46,235 bases of DNA from CAYTLW01 sp964438735. Its GTDB lineage: Bacteria; Myxococcota_A; UBA9042. Within the stretch, counting starts at the first letter, position 1. Each line of letters opens with the position of its first letter. The stretch lies in NCBI GenBank assembly GCA_964438735.1, contig CAYTLW010000056.1, positions 1 to 46,235 of the forward strand, read 5' to 3'. Positions 25,218 to 33,446 of the stretch are shown here, piece by piece. The notes under the pieces are model-generated. The model made no database searches. It was not told the origin of the DNA and was given only the letters and a program-made list of their open reading frames with translations. A program made the position numbers and the translations under genes.

Positions 25218-26789
25218 TCAACCCAACGCCACGCCACCACCTCGGCGCCCGTCGGCCACGGCGTGAGGCCCTTCATCGGTCATGTCCACGGCGTGCACGC
25301 CGCCGAAGTACATATTGGTCCCGTCAAAGGCCGTGCTGCCGGGCCAGTTCCGCATCAGGGCGCTGCCCGCCCCGTTGCCCAGGCCGACATCTTCGAACCA
25401 CAGCCGCCTGCCTTCGACGTGCAGCCTGGCGGCGTCGATGGTCTCGGCCAGAGGTCTGTTGAACGCCAGCGCGTTGACCAGGGCCTGGAAGACGACGCTG
25501 CGGATGCGATTGGAGCCGCCGCTGCCCAGCACCAGCTCGGGTCGACCGTCCTTGAGCGCGATCGTGGGCGCCATCATGGTGCTCATCCAGGTGCCCGCCG
25601 GATCGCGGTGGAAGCCGGCCGGGTTGATGTCCTCCTCACCGAGGAAGTTGTTCATCTGGAAACCGAAGTCGCCGACCACATGACCGCACCCTTCGCCGTT
25701 GGACAGGGTGATGGAAGCGGCGCCGCCGGCGTCATCGACCACGCTGATGTGCGTGGTGCTGCCCAGAGATCGCTCACCGGCGCCGAGGGCTCCGCGCAGG
25801 CGGGCGACGTTTTCATCGGAGAGCAATGCCTCGGCCGCGCCCGTTTGGCGGATCCGCTCGTCGAAGCCATTGGCCCTGGCGGCGCTGGTGGCGCCCAGGA
25901 TGCTGGCCACAGCGCCCAGGTGATCGGCGCCCAGGAAGTCTCCGTTGGCCAGGTCGCTGCCTTCAGCCAGGCGCAAGGCCAGTCCGATGAGCGCGCCGCC
26001 AGACGAAGGGGGCGGCTGCAGCAGGATCTCGCGGCCGGCGAAGGGCACACATAACGGGCGCATGTGGCGGGGCTGGAATCCGGCCAGGTCGGCGCGGCTG
26101 AGCAGTCCGCCGCGTTCCGGGCCGAAGTCGGCCAGCACGGCCTCGGTGAAGGGGCCGCGCAACATGGCCTGCCCGTCTTCGGCCACGGCCTGCAGGAAGT
26201 CGGCCAGCGCCGGGTTGGTGAGGGTGACGGCGGGGCCGGCGATGTCGCCATCGCGGCAGTAGATGGCCTCGACCTCGGGCGTCATGTGCACGATGTCGGT
26301 CAGCAGGCGCAGGATCCAGACCACCTGGGCGTTGTGTACGAAGCCGCCGCGGGCCAGGGAGATGGCCGGCGCAATGACCTCCAGCAGGGGCGCGCTGCCG
26401 CCCTTCTGATGCAACTCGAGCAGGCCGATGGCTGCGGTGGGCACCGAAGCGGCGCCGCGGCCGACGTGGAAATCCTGTGTGGTTGCGCCGAAGTCGATGG
26501 TGATGGCGTGGAAGTCCAGCGTGCCTGGCTGGCCGCCCAACCCGGGCACCACCGAGAAGAAGTCCATGGCCTCGAATCCGCGCGCTGCGTCTCCGTGCAG
26601 GGCCACGCCGCCGCCCGCGGGGCTGGACAGCGGGGATTCGACCACGAAGCTGGCGAAAGCGGCGGCGCAGGCCGCGTCGATGGCGTTGCCGCCCGCGCGC
26701 AGCAGGATGGCGCCCGCCTCGGCGGTCTGCTGATCGCCGGCGGCGACCGCACCGTGAGCTCCATGCCCGATGCCCGCAGAGCCGCTCAT
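25218..26789 (-). CDS. ggt: Gamma-glutamyltransferase family protein
   Basis: 523 residues, Ntn-hydrolase family. The N-terminal block AGAILLRAGGNAIDAACAAA is characteristic. The autoprocessing/catalytic Thr is in LGSTTHISVVDDAGGAASIT (near residue 343), followed by SNGEGCG and LVLGSGGSNRIRSVVFQAL. No signal peptide, unlike periplasmic GGTs, so probably cytoplasmic and more like GGT-related or cephalosporin-acylase-type members. It is last in a coupled three-gene set (ATGA overlap with the homocysteine methyltransferase gene). A gamma-glutamyl donor or product in the same pathway is inferred from context only. Confidence 0.88.
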   Translation of the reverse strand: MSGSAGIGHGAHGAVAAGDQQTAEAGAILLRAGGNAIDAACAAAFASFVVESPLSSPAGGGVALHGDAARGFEAMDFFSVVPGLGGQPGTLDFHAITIDFGATTQDFHVGRGAASVPTAAIGLLELHQKGGSAPLLEVIAPAISLARGGFVHNAQVVWILRLLTDIVHMTPEVEAIYCRDGDIAGPAVTLTNPALADFLQAVAEDGQAMLRGPFTEAVLADFGPERGGLLSRADLAGFQPRHMRPLCVPFAGREILLQPPPSSGGALIGLALRLAEGSDLANGDFLGADHLGAVASILGATSAARANGFDERIRQTGAAEALLSDENVARLRGALGAGERSLGSTTHISVVDDAGGAASITLSNGEGCGHVVGDFGFQMNNFLGEEDINPAGFHRDPAGTWMSTMMAPTIALKDGRPELVLGSGGSNRIRSVVFQALVNALAFNRPLAETIDAARLHVEGRRLWFEDVGLGNGAGSALMRNWPGSTAFDGTNMYFGGVHAVDMTDEGPHAVADGRRGGGVALG

Positions 26790-27715
26790 GGCGCCCCCCG
26801 GTCCTGGCCGCTCGTCGCTGCCAGGTCGGATAGCGCGGCGGTCAGGGCGTCGGACATGGCCGAGAGATGGTCCGGCGTCGTGCCACAGCAGCCGCCGATC
26901 AACGCAGGTCGGAGGGCGGCCAGGGCGGGCATATAGCCGGCCATGCCCGCAGGCGTCTCGGGGTAATGGACCTCGGCGCCGCGCACCTCCGGCAGGCCGG
27001 CGTTGGACTGGATCACCAGCGGCAGCTCGGTGGCCGCGCGGAACTGGCGTGCCAGCTCGATCATCTGGTCGGGGCCGAATCCGCAGTTGGCGCCCACGGC
27101 CACAGCGCCAGCCTCCGCCAGGCCATGGGCCGCCTGCTCCGGGGTCACGCCCATGACGGTGAAGTAACCGCGTTTGCCGCGCTCGAAGGTCATCGTCGCC
27201 GCGACGGGCAGATCTGTCGCCGCTGCCGCGCGCACCGCCGCGCAGGCCTCGGTGAGGTCGCTCATGGTCTCGACCAGCAGCAAATCCACGCCCCCAGTGA
27301 CCAGCGCCTGCACCTGCTGCTCATAGCCCTGCAGAGCGTCCGCCTCGGAGAGGGGCCCGAATGGGGCCAGCAAGGAACCGGTCGGACCCACACAGCCAGC
27401 CACCAGCAGCTCGTCGCCCGCCGCTGCTCGGGCCAGCTCCGCGCCGGCTCGATTCAGCTCCGCGCAACGTTCAGCCAGGCCGAAATGGGCCAGGCGCGCC
27501 GGCGAACCGCCGAAGGTATTGGTGGTCAGGATCTGCGCCCCAGCGTTTCGATAGCCGGTGTGCACTGCGCGCACGTCGTCGGGCCGCTCCACGTTCCACA
27601 ACTCGGGACAGGCGCCGCTCTGCAATCCGGCCGCCAGCAACATACTGCCCATGCCACCATCGAGCAGCAGGGCGCCGTTCGCCGCCAGGCGTTGCTGTAG
27701 ATCGGACGAGCTCAT
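26786..27715 (-). CDS. Homocysteine S-methyltransferase family protein
   Basis: 309 residues forming one Hcy-binding TIM barrel. The start LLLDGGMGSMLLAAGL, the TTNTFGGSPARL block and zinc-binding Cys in GANCGFG and IGGCCGT are all present. It lacks the pterin and cobalamin domains of MetH, so it is like the stand-alone enzymes that take methyl groups from S-methylmethionine, betaine or a corrinoid protein. Located between MttB and GGT with 4-bp overlaps on both sides, so the methyl donor is probably generated by the MttB-type partner (inference). Confidence 0.9.
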   Translation of the reverse strand: MSSSDLQQRLAANGALLLDGGMGSMLLAAGLQSGACPELWNVERPDDVRAVHTGYRNAGAQILTTNTFGGSPARLAHFGLAERCAELNRAGAELARAAAGDELLVAGCVGPTGSLLAPFGPLSEADALQGYEQQVQALVTGGVDLLLVETMSDLTEACAAVRAAAATDLPVAATMTFERGKRGYFTVMGVTPEQAAHGLAEAGAVAVGANCGFGPDQMIELARQFRAATELPLVIQSNAGLPEVRGAEVHYPETPAGMAGYMPALAALRPALIGGCCGTTPDHLSAMSDALTAALSDLAATSGQDRGAP

Positions 27716-29211
27716 GTCGGCCTCCTGGTGGAGGTGCTCGAGTCCTGGATCTGGGCGGGCAGCCCCTCCATGCCCGCGGCCCTGGCGGCGGCGAGCATGA
27801 TGTCGTCGAGATCGGCACGACGGTCGCCGTCAATGGTCTCGGGCGGCTCGGTCAGGAGCGCGGCGACTCGTTCCCTGGCGCGCTCGTGAAGGGTCTTGGC
27901 GCCCTCCTCGCGATGCCGGGCCAGGTTGGCGCGATCGATGACCGGCGATGGGAAGCGCACCTCCTTGCGAAACCACTTGCGGGTGTGACGGGAGATGAGC
28001 AGGTGGCCCTCGTCGAGCAATTCCTCGAAATGGGCGCGTGAGGGGAAGTCGCCGGGTCTCACCTCGATGCCGCGCGCCAGGCGTTGCGCAGCGCCGCAGA
28101 TCTCGTTGTCGACAACCAGCTTCTCCAGGCTCTGGCAGCTTTCGAAGTCGTGCATGCCAGGCCCCGACACGCTGTCGACCCCCGCCAATGCCGCCAACAG
28201 ACAGCCGGCGGCGGATTCCAGCCCCGCCTGTGCGTCCAGCAACTTGGCGTCGGATACGCCGATGTAGGCCTGGGTGGGCAGATTGAGGTGTTTGCCGATC
28301 TCCGTGTAGGCGCAGGCGATCATCTGGGACTCGATGGCGCCCAGCGGCGGTGTCTCATAGCGGTAGTCGAAGATGGCCGGCGAGCCGCCCCACGCGATGG
28401 GCGTGCCGGGCGCTGCGCACTGGCTGATGACCACGCCACTGAGCGTCTCGGCGGTGTGCTGGATCAGCGTGCCCACCAACGTGCCGGGCGCGACGAAGCC
28501 GGTCAGCGGCATGGAGATGAACTCCACCGGGATGCGCAGCCGAGCGCAGTCGAGCACGTTCCGCGACGTGACGTCGCACCAGCCAAGGGGCGAGGTCGGG
28601 CAGGCGCTGAACATGGCCAGCGGTGCGTCTGCCAGGGCCTGTTCGCTGCCCCGTACGGCCAGCAGCAGGTCGGCCATCACGGCCATCGCCTCGATGGTGA
28701 AGGTCCCGGTCACCACCGGCGAACGCCCAAAGATCAGCGACAGGTAGAGGCGATAGCTGTCGGAGACCCCGGCCGCCACATCCCGCGGCACGAACGCGGT
28801 GGCGCCGTAGTCGATGGCGTCCAGGCGTTCGGAGAGGGTGACGTGCTGGATGTAGTCAGGGGTGGTCGGCAAGCGGATTTCGCCGGTGGTCGAATCCAAG
28901 ACGTGGATCGCCGAAGAACCGGGTGTGAAGTACGTGCGGCCACTGCCCAGCGTGGCGCGCAGCGCGCCGTCTCGATCGTGCAGCGCGATCGTCGTCGGCG
29001 CGGTGGCGAGCGCCCGATCGATGAGATCGGCGTCCATGCGGATTCTGCCGTCATCCCCCTGCCACGCGCCGTGCTCCAGCAGCAACGCGATGACGTCGTC
29101 ATTGGCGATGCTGACCCCGAGCGTGACCAGGAGATCCCGCGCCTCGCCGACGATGCGGCCGATGAGGGCGTCATCCAGCAGTCGCATCTGGGGTCGGAGC
29201 GTGGCGGTCAT
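27712..29211 (-). CDS. MttB superfamily (trimethylamine methyltransferase-like) protein, non-pyrrolysine
   Basis: 499 residues without interruption, so no in-frame TAG pyrrolysine codon; it belongs with non-Pyl MttB homologues such as glycine-betaine methyltransferase MtgB. Recognised by SGRTYFTPGSSAIHVLDSTT, PLGWCDVTSRNVLDCA and AAPGTPIAWGGSPAIFDYRY, and VDSVSGPGMHDFESCQSLEK near the C-terminus. Known members demethylate quaternary amines onto a corrinoid protein; no MttC-like corrinoid protein or its reductase is in this window. First gene of a coupled operon with homocysteine methyltransferase and GGT. The substrate is probably a betaine, unknown. Confidence 0.9.
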   Translation of the reverse strand: MTATLRPQMRLLDDALIGRIVGEARDLLVTLGVSIANDDVIALLLEHGAWQGDDGRIRMDADLIDRALATAPTTIALHDRDGALRATLGSGRTYFTPGSSAIHVLDSTTGEIRLPTTPDYIQHVTLSERLDAIDYGATAFVPRDVAAGVSDSYRLYLSLIFGRSPVVTGTFTIEAMAVMADLLLAVRGSEQALADAPLAMFSACPTSPLGWCDVTSRNVLDCARLRIPVEFISMPLTGFVAPGTLVGTLIQHTAETLSGVVISQCAAPGTPIAWGGSPAIFDYRYETPPLGAIESQMIACAYTEIGKHLNLPTQAYIGVSDAKLLDAQAGLESAAGCLLAALAGVDSVSGPGMHDFESCQSLEKLVVDNEICGAAQRLARGIEVRPGDFPSRAHFEELLDEGHLLISRHTRKWFRKEVRFPSPVIDRANLARHREEGAKTLHERARERVAALLTEPPETIDGDRRADLDDIMLAAARAAGMEGLPAQIQDSSTSTRRPT

Positions 29212-29440
29212 CGGTTGGCGGTCCCCGAGGTCAAGGGGCGTTTATAGATCCACGCAGGCGACGATTCCAGTCCACGCGGTCGCAACGCCGTTTTCGCCAC
29301 GTGGGGCGCCCCGACCCCAGCGCTGGACTTTTTGCCGAACGCTTTTGCCGCAACGGTCGATCACCCCTTTGAACCACCCTCCCAGCCACCGCCCACCGGC
29401 GATCGGCATCGGGGGGGGACCACCTCGAAGGAGTCCTGCC

Positions 29441-30160
29441 ATGCATCCCATTCAACGATCGGCCACGTCTCTGTACCGAAGCCTCTTCCGCGCCCGCTCC
29501 GTCTACGTGATCGGCCCGGCCCTGGCCCTCTCGCTCGGCGTCTTGATGGCCGCCGGCAGCACCCAGGGTTGCGCCGTGGAGCCGCCAGCGCCTGTGGGTG
29601 ATTTCGGCGACGAGACGCAGGACAATCTGGCGTTCAGTCGCGCCCCATGCGCGCCCTTTGGCTGCCTGCCGCAAGCGGCGACCGCCAGCGACGTTGCGTC
29701 CACACACGATGGCGACGCGCGAGACGATGACGAGCAAGATGCCGCGGGCCAGGCCGGAGCACCGAGCGATGTTCATGGCGAAGCGGGCTCGGATTCCATC
29801 GATGACGCTTGCCGGCAGACCGACGGCTGCGTCTGGGCCGGTCGCTGCACCTGGTCGCCACTGGCGGGTGAGTGCGTGGTCCGTAGCGCAGTCGACTGCC
29901 AGGAATCGGGCTTCTGCCGCCTGCTTGGCCGCTGCTCGTTGGGGCCGAGCGCTTGCCGGGCTGGCACAGACGCGGACTGCGCCAGCTCGGAGGCCTGCAA
30001 GCTCTCCGGGGCCTGTTTCGCAGTCGAGGGCTCCTGCACCAAGCAGGTCACGTCTGCGAACGACCAGAATCGCCGCCAAACGGCCATGGCAACAACATGC
30101 CGCTGCGCTTTTTGTACGCCGCCCACTGCGGGTAGCGCGACATCGACGCTTCCTTCATGA
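29441..30160 (+). CDS. Exported Cys-rich protein with tandem C4 modules
   Basis: 239 residues. Hydrophobic signal segment (VYVIGPALALSLGVLMAAGS) ends near STQGC, a non-canonical lipobox. After an Asp/Ala-rich linker come three tandem modules of about 22 residues with the pattern D-C-x3-S/T-x2-C-x3-G-x-C-x6-C, for example VDCQESGFCRLLGRCSLGPS. Such modules occur in surface proteins of large-genome myxobacterial relatives; function unknown. Good AAGGAG ribosome site. The last 38 residues have no module pattern and run 113 bp into the convergent methyltransferase gene, so the original stop may have been lost. Confidence 0.7.
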   Translation: MHPIQRSATSLYRSLFRARSVYVIGPALALSLGVLMAAGSTQGCAVEPPAPVGDFGDETQDNLAFSRAPCAPFGCLPQAATASDVASTHDGDARDDDEQDAAGQAGAPSDVHGEAGSDSIDDACRQTDGCVWAGRCTWSPLAGECVVRSAVDCQESGFCRLLGRCSLGPSACRAGTDADCASSEACKLSGACFAVEGSCTKQVTSANDQNRRQTAMATTCRCAFCTPPTAGSATSTLPS

Positions 30161-30809
30161 GCATGTTGGGTAGGAAGAGCACGCCCCAGACCCAGGCCAG
30201 CACAATCCAAGGCGCCCAATGCATCGCCAGGATGGCGTAGGTGGCGTAGATCATCATCTCGCCCAGGTAGTTGGGGTGGCGGATGCGGCGGAACAGACCG
30301 TCGGTAATCAGCCCGCGTTTGACCTTCAGGGTGAAGTACTTCTGCGCGTCGGCGGCCATCATCAGGACCACGCCGAGGGTATGAAGCGCGACGGCGCCGG
30401 CCAGCAGCGCCGTGGAGGGCTGGGCCCGGTCGGGGCCGAGCACGTCCGTGATCAGCAGCACCGGCGCCAGCCAGTAAGGCAGCAGGACCAGCGCCAGCAT
30501 GGTGAACACGCCGCCGAAAGTGATGCGCCGTTCCCAGTTCGGATCGGGCATCGTGGCGTCCTTGATCAGCCAGACCACGCCGTAGGTGCCGTGCAAGGCC
30601 AGGTAGGTCCACGCCGCCGGCGAGAAGTTCTCCCAGGCGACCATCAGCCAGTAGACGAAGAGCGCAGTCAGGCCCTTCTGCATATTGATGACCCACGCCT
30701 GCTTGACCACCTTGGGCCCGCCCAGCAGGTCCTGGCTGAGGTAAGCCACAAACCTGGAGAGCAGCTCGATGGGCTTGCTGGCTGGGGTGGGGGTGACGTT
30801 CTCGCTCAT
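30048..30809 (-). CDS. Isoprenylcysteine/phospholipid methyltransferase-like membrane protein
   Basis: 253 residues with about five to six membrane segments (MQKGLTALFVYWLMVAWENF; FTMLALVLLPYWLAPVLLI). The C-terminal signature is GLFRRIRHPNYLGEMMIYAT, the RHPxYxG(E) motif of ICMT/PEMT/DUF1295 proteins that bind SAM or, in DUF1295 members, NADPH. It could methylate a lipid or reduce a steroid-like double bond; not resolvable. ATG 30809 was chosen because the upstream extension lacks hydrophobic or conserved sequence. Confidence 0.8.
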   Translation of the reverse strand: MSENVTPTPASKPIELLSRFVAYLSQDLLGGPKVVKQAWVINMQKGLTALFVYWLMVAWENFSPAAWTYLALHGTYGVVWLIKDATMPDPNWERRITFGGVFTMLALVLLPYWLAPVLLITDVLGPDRAQPSTALLAGAVALHTLGVVLMMAADAQKYFTLKVKRGLITDGLFRRIRHPNYLGEMMIYATYAILAMHWAPWIVLAWVWGVLFLPNMLMKEASMSRYPQWAAYKKRSGMLLPWPFGGDSGRSQT

Positions 30810-31189
30810 GGCTCTCTCGGGTCTACGGCTGGGAGCGGGAATCCTTGGGCGGATGGGGCGATTGTGCAAGCGATCTCATCGCGACCCTGTTGTCGAGGTG
30901 GTAGGGTTGGAGGATGGTGGATTGGCGCTGGCGGCGTTGCAGGGTGACGGTTTCGGCATTCGGGAGCCGTCTGTTTTGGGGTGGGGGGAAGGTCTCGCGC
31001 AAAGCCGCAAAGGCGCAGAATTGTCTTGAGGTAGGGATGTGACTCCGGGTTGTACGATTGCTGTTGGAGGGCGCGTGCGTTGGTGGCTGCAGCTGCGTTG
31101 GTCAGCTTCGCGTTGTGATAGAGAGGTGTCAGACCCTCACATATCAGAACTTTGCCATGTAACTCACTGAAACATGGTTTGCGCTCCGC
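30810..31189. other. Intergenic region with a CGCAAAGCCGCAAAGGCGCAG motif
   Basis: 380 bp without a credible gene. At 30993-31020 there is a purine-rich tandem CGCAAAG/CGCAAAGG element of a kind scattered in intergenic DNA of many proteobacteria (inference from memory). Between 31130 and 31180 is an AT-richer stretch at the 3' end of the PH-domain gene. No terminator with a clear T-run was found. Confidence 0.5.
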
Positions 31190-32131
31190 TCAGCGAGCGC
31201 GAGCTTTGGGCGGCCGGCCCTTCATCGCAGCATCGAGATCTTCGTATAGCGCACGGGTACGCATGGGATCCTCGAAACCGACGATGACGTAGCCATCTCG
31301 CAGCCGAATCAGGACGAAGGGCGGCTGGTCGGCCTCGAGGAAGAGCTTGCCTTCGCCCAGGTCGTCGCTCTTGAACCACCCGCGTAGGGTGCCGGCCAGG
31401 GCGAAGCCGTTGGTCCGCCAACCGATGTGTGGGAGCCGCTCGAGGAGCTTCAATTCGGTCACATCGTCGTAGGTCCAGAGATCGCCATAGCCATAAAAAG
31501 GCGTGACCACCTCCACGCCGTGGCGGTGCACCACGACCTCCGGCTGCTGCAAGAAGTGGACAAAGACGACCGGCAGAGCCAGCAACGGCAGCACCCCCAG
31601 CACGATGATGGCCGCAATGAGCCACCGCTTCCTGCGCTTGGGCGCCACGAGCTCTTCGGCGCTGGCTTCTGGCTCACGGCCCATCGCGGCGTTCAGGGCC
31701 TGCATCAGCAGCTCGGGCTCATCGGTACCGACCCGGAATCGGCTGCCGTCCTCGAGGATCAACTCGATCGCGCTCAGGCCCGAGACGTTGTACATCCAGC
31801 CGCCAGGGATCATTCGGATGCCCCAGCCGTGCAGCCAGCTGTTCCTGACCGCGGACCACTTTCGAATACGCGACAGCGGAATGCGCTTCTTGACGGGACT
31901 GATGCCGAATCGGGCGACCAGTTGCTGGCCGTCGACGGTGACCCTGAGGAAGCAGAAATTGATCGTGATGATCGTCACCGTCACGCCGAGAACGTCCCAG
32001 AATCTGGAACCGCCGGCGCTGTAGGCGAGCGCGATGATGGGGCCGACCACAAGGACCAGCAGGGCCAACATCCACCAGCCGATCTGGGTGTGCTTGTAGA
32101 GCAACTCGTCCCCTGCGGCGGCTGTGGTCAT
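31190..32131 (-). CDS. Membrane protein with bacterial PH-like domains
   Basis: 313 residues. Two membrane segments at the N-terminus (IGWWMLALLVLVVGPIIALA; VLGVTVTIITINFCFLRVTV) lead into a PH-like domain (GISPVKKRIPLSRIRKWSAV; LILEDGSRFRVGTDEPELL). A third helix (WLIAAIIVLGVLPLLALPVV) follows, and then a second soluble beta-rich domain. The architecture resembles bPH/YdbS-type proteins of unknown role at the membrane. No catalytic motif. Divergent from 32213. Confidence 0.65.
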   Translation of the reverse strand: MTTAAAGDELLYKHTQIGWWMLALLVLVVGPIIALAYSAGGSRFWDVLGVTVTIITINFCFLRVTVDGQQLVARFGISPVKKRIPLSRIRKWSAVRNSWLHGWGIRMIPGGWMYNVSGLSAIELILEDGSRFRVGTDEPELLMQALNAAMGREPEASAEELVAPKRRKRWLIAAIIVLGVLPLLALPVVFVHFLQQPEVVVHRHGVEVVTPFYGYGDLWTYDDVTELKLLERLPHIGWRTNGFALAGTLRGWFKSDDLGEGKLFLEADQPPFVLIRLRDGYVIVGFEDPMRTRALYEDLDAAMKGRPPKARAR

Positions 32132-32212
32132 CGTCCTGCGTTCCTTGTGCCAGGCCCACGCTTGCCTGCGGGCTGTCGCGGAGGCAGTCTCGGCCGGGAC
32201 ACGGAGGTCGTC

Positions 32213-32677
32213 ATGAATGATCCTACACCGGATCTCGCTACTCGGCTCGCCCCCCTGCTGGAAGCGTCGATCGTCGAGCATAACGTCGAAGACATCGCCG
32301 CCACCGGCTTCGTGGTCGAGCGCGTCGGCCCCGCGGCCCACGTGCTCTTCGATGGCAACACCGTCGGCCTGGTCGAAGAGGACCCCCTGACGCTGTCTCT
32401 GACCCTGGAAGCCCGCTGGCAGGGCGTCAGCCTGCACGAAGAAGCCGACGCCGCCGCCTTGGTCATGGACGAGGTCCGCGAGCCCTGGGATGCCAACGGC
32501 TGGGTCATCGACGAGGGCTGCAAGCCCGGCAATGGCTGGGATGCCGATGAGCGTTGCTACAGGCTGAATCTGATCAGGGACTTCGACAGCCTGGACGGGG
32601 TCGTCGACGCCATCGGCTTCACGGTAGAAGAGGGCACCGTCGCCTGGATCGAGGAGTCGCCCGAGGACGACGATTGA
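32213..32677 (+). CDS. Hypothetical acidic protein
   Basis: 154 residues, strongly acidic, ending ESPEDDD. Regular helix/strand pattern (TLSLTLEARWQGVSLHEEAD; IGFTVEEGTVAWIEE). No signal peptide, membrane segment or recognised motif. Start ATG 32213 has GGAGG nine bases upstream. Precedes the MBL-like gene by 61 bp on the same strand and may be co-transcribed. Confidence 0.65.
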   Translation: MNDPTPDLATRLAPLLEASIVEHNVEDIAATGFVVERVGPAAHVLFDGNTVGLVEEDPLTLSLTLEARWQGVSLHEEADAAALVMDEVREPWDANGWVIDEGCKPGNGWDADERCYRLNLIRDFDSLDGVVDAIGFTVEEGTVAWIEESPEDDD

Positions 32678-32738
32678 CCACAGCCCGCAAGCCGATCCGC
32701 AGCCGGCGAGCGCTGCCACTGACCTCAAAGGACAACCC

Positions 32739-33446
32739 ATGACAGGCGGATTCCCCGCGGCGCAGCCACACGGCGCGCTCGAACCCATCTTCGAAGATGC
32801 CTGGTACCTGACCGGCTCGGTCCAGTTCAAACCCCTGGTCCGCCTGTCGCGAAACATGGTGGTGCTGCGCCACGAGGGCGAACTCACGGTGATCAACGCC
32901 ATTCGCCTGAACGCCGAGGGTGAGGCCGCGCTGGCCGAGCTGGGCCGGGTCGCGCACGTGGTCAAGATCGGCTTTCACGGCATGGACGATGGCTACTACC
33001 TGGATCGCTATGATGCGCGCTACTGCGTGGTCGATGGCATGCAGGTGGGCGACGACGCCGAACGCATGACCGATGGCGGCGCGTTCCCGGTGCCAGGCGT
33101 GCGGGTGCTGTGTTTCGAGCACACGATCCAGCCCGAGGCGGCATTGCTGGTCGAGCGCGACGGCGGCCTGCTGATCACCTGCGACAGCGTGCAGCATTGG
33201 GTGGATCGGGGCTACCTGTCGCCCCTGGCCAGGCTCATCACCGGCGTGATGGGCTTCAAGAAGCCGGCCCAGATCGGCCCGCCCTGGCGCAAGAAGCAGA
33301 CCCCGGCCGGCGGCAGCCTGAAGGCGGATTTCGAGCGCATCGCGGCGCTGCCCTTCGAGCGCATCATCGGCGGCCATGGGGGGCTGGCCGAGAGTGGTGG
33401 GGCCGCCTTGCTGCAGGCGACGATTGCGCGCGAGTTCGGCGACTAG
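32739..33446 (+). CDS. MBL-fold-like protein, paralogue of 41847-42566
   Basis: 235 residues. Shares with 41847-42566 the blocks SRNMxVxRHxxELTxxNxxR, ELGRVxxVVKxG, HGxDDxxYxxRYxAR and CDSxQxW. The order of strands and the ending GGHG (AHG in the paralogue) fit a metallo-beta-lactamase fold, with HGxDD in place of the usual HxHxDH. With a changed metal site it may be non-catalytic or use a different ligand set. Ends 4 bp into the convergent FAD-oxidoreductase gene. Confidence 0.65.
   Translation: MTGGFPAAQPHGALEPIFEDAWYLTGSVQFKPLVRLSRNMVVLRHEGELTVINAIRLNAEGEAALAELGRVAHVVKIGFHGMDDGYYLDRYDARYCVVDGMQVGDDAERMTDGGAFPVPGVRVLCFEHTIQPEAALLVERDGGLLITCDSVQHWVDRGYLSPLARLITGVMGFKKPAQIGPPWRKKQTPAGGSLKADFERIAALPFERIIGGHGGLAESGGAALLQATIAREFGD

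Noticed and set aside
27712..29211. Pyrrolysine-containing MttB
   Set aside because: The frame is continuous for 499 residues with no internal TAG.
32739..33446. Classical metallo-beta-lactamase or glyoxalase II
   Set aside because: The HxHxDH zinc motif is missing, so only fold-level similarity is claimed.
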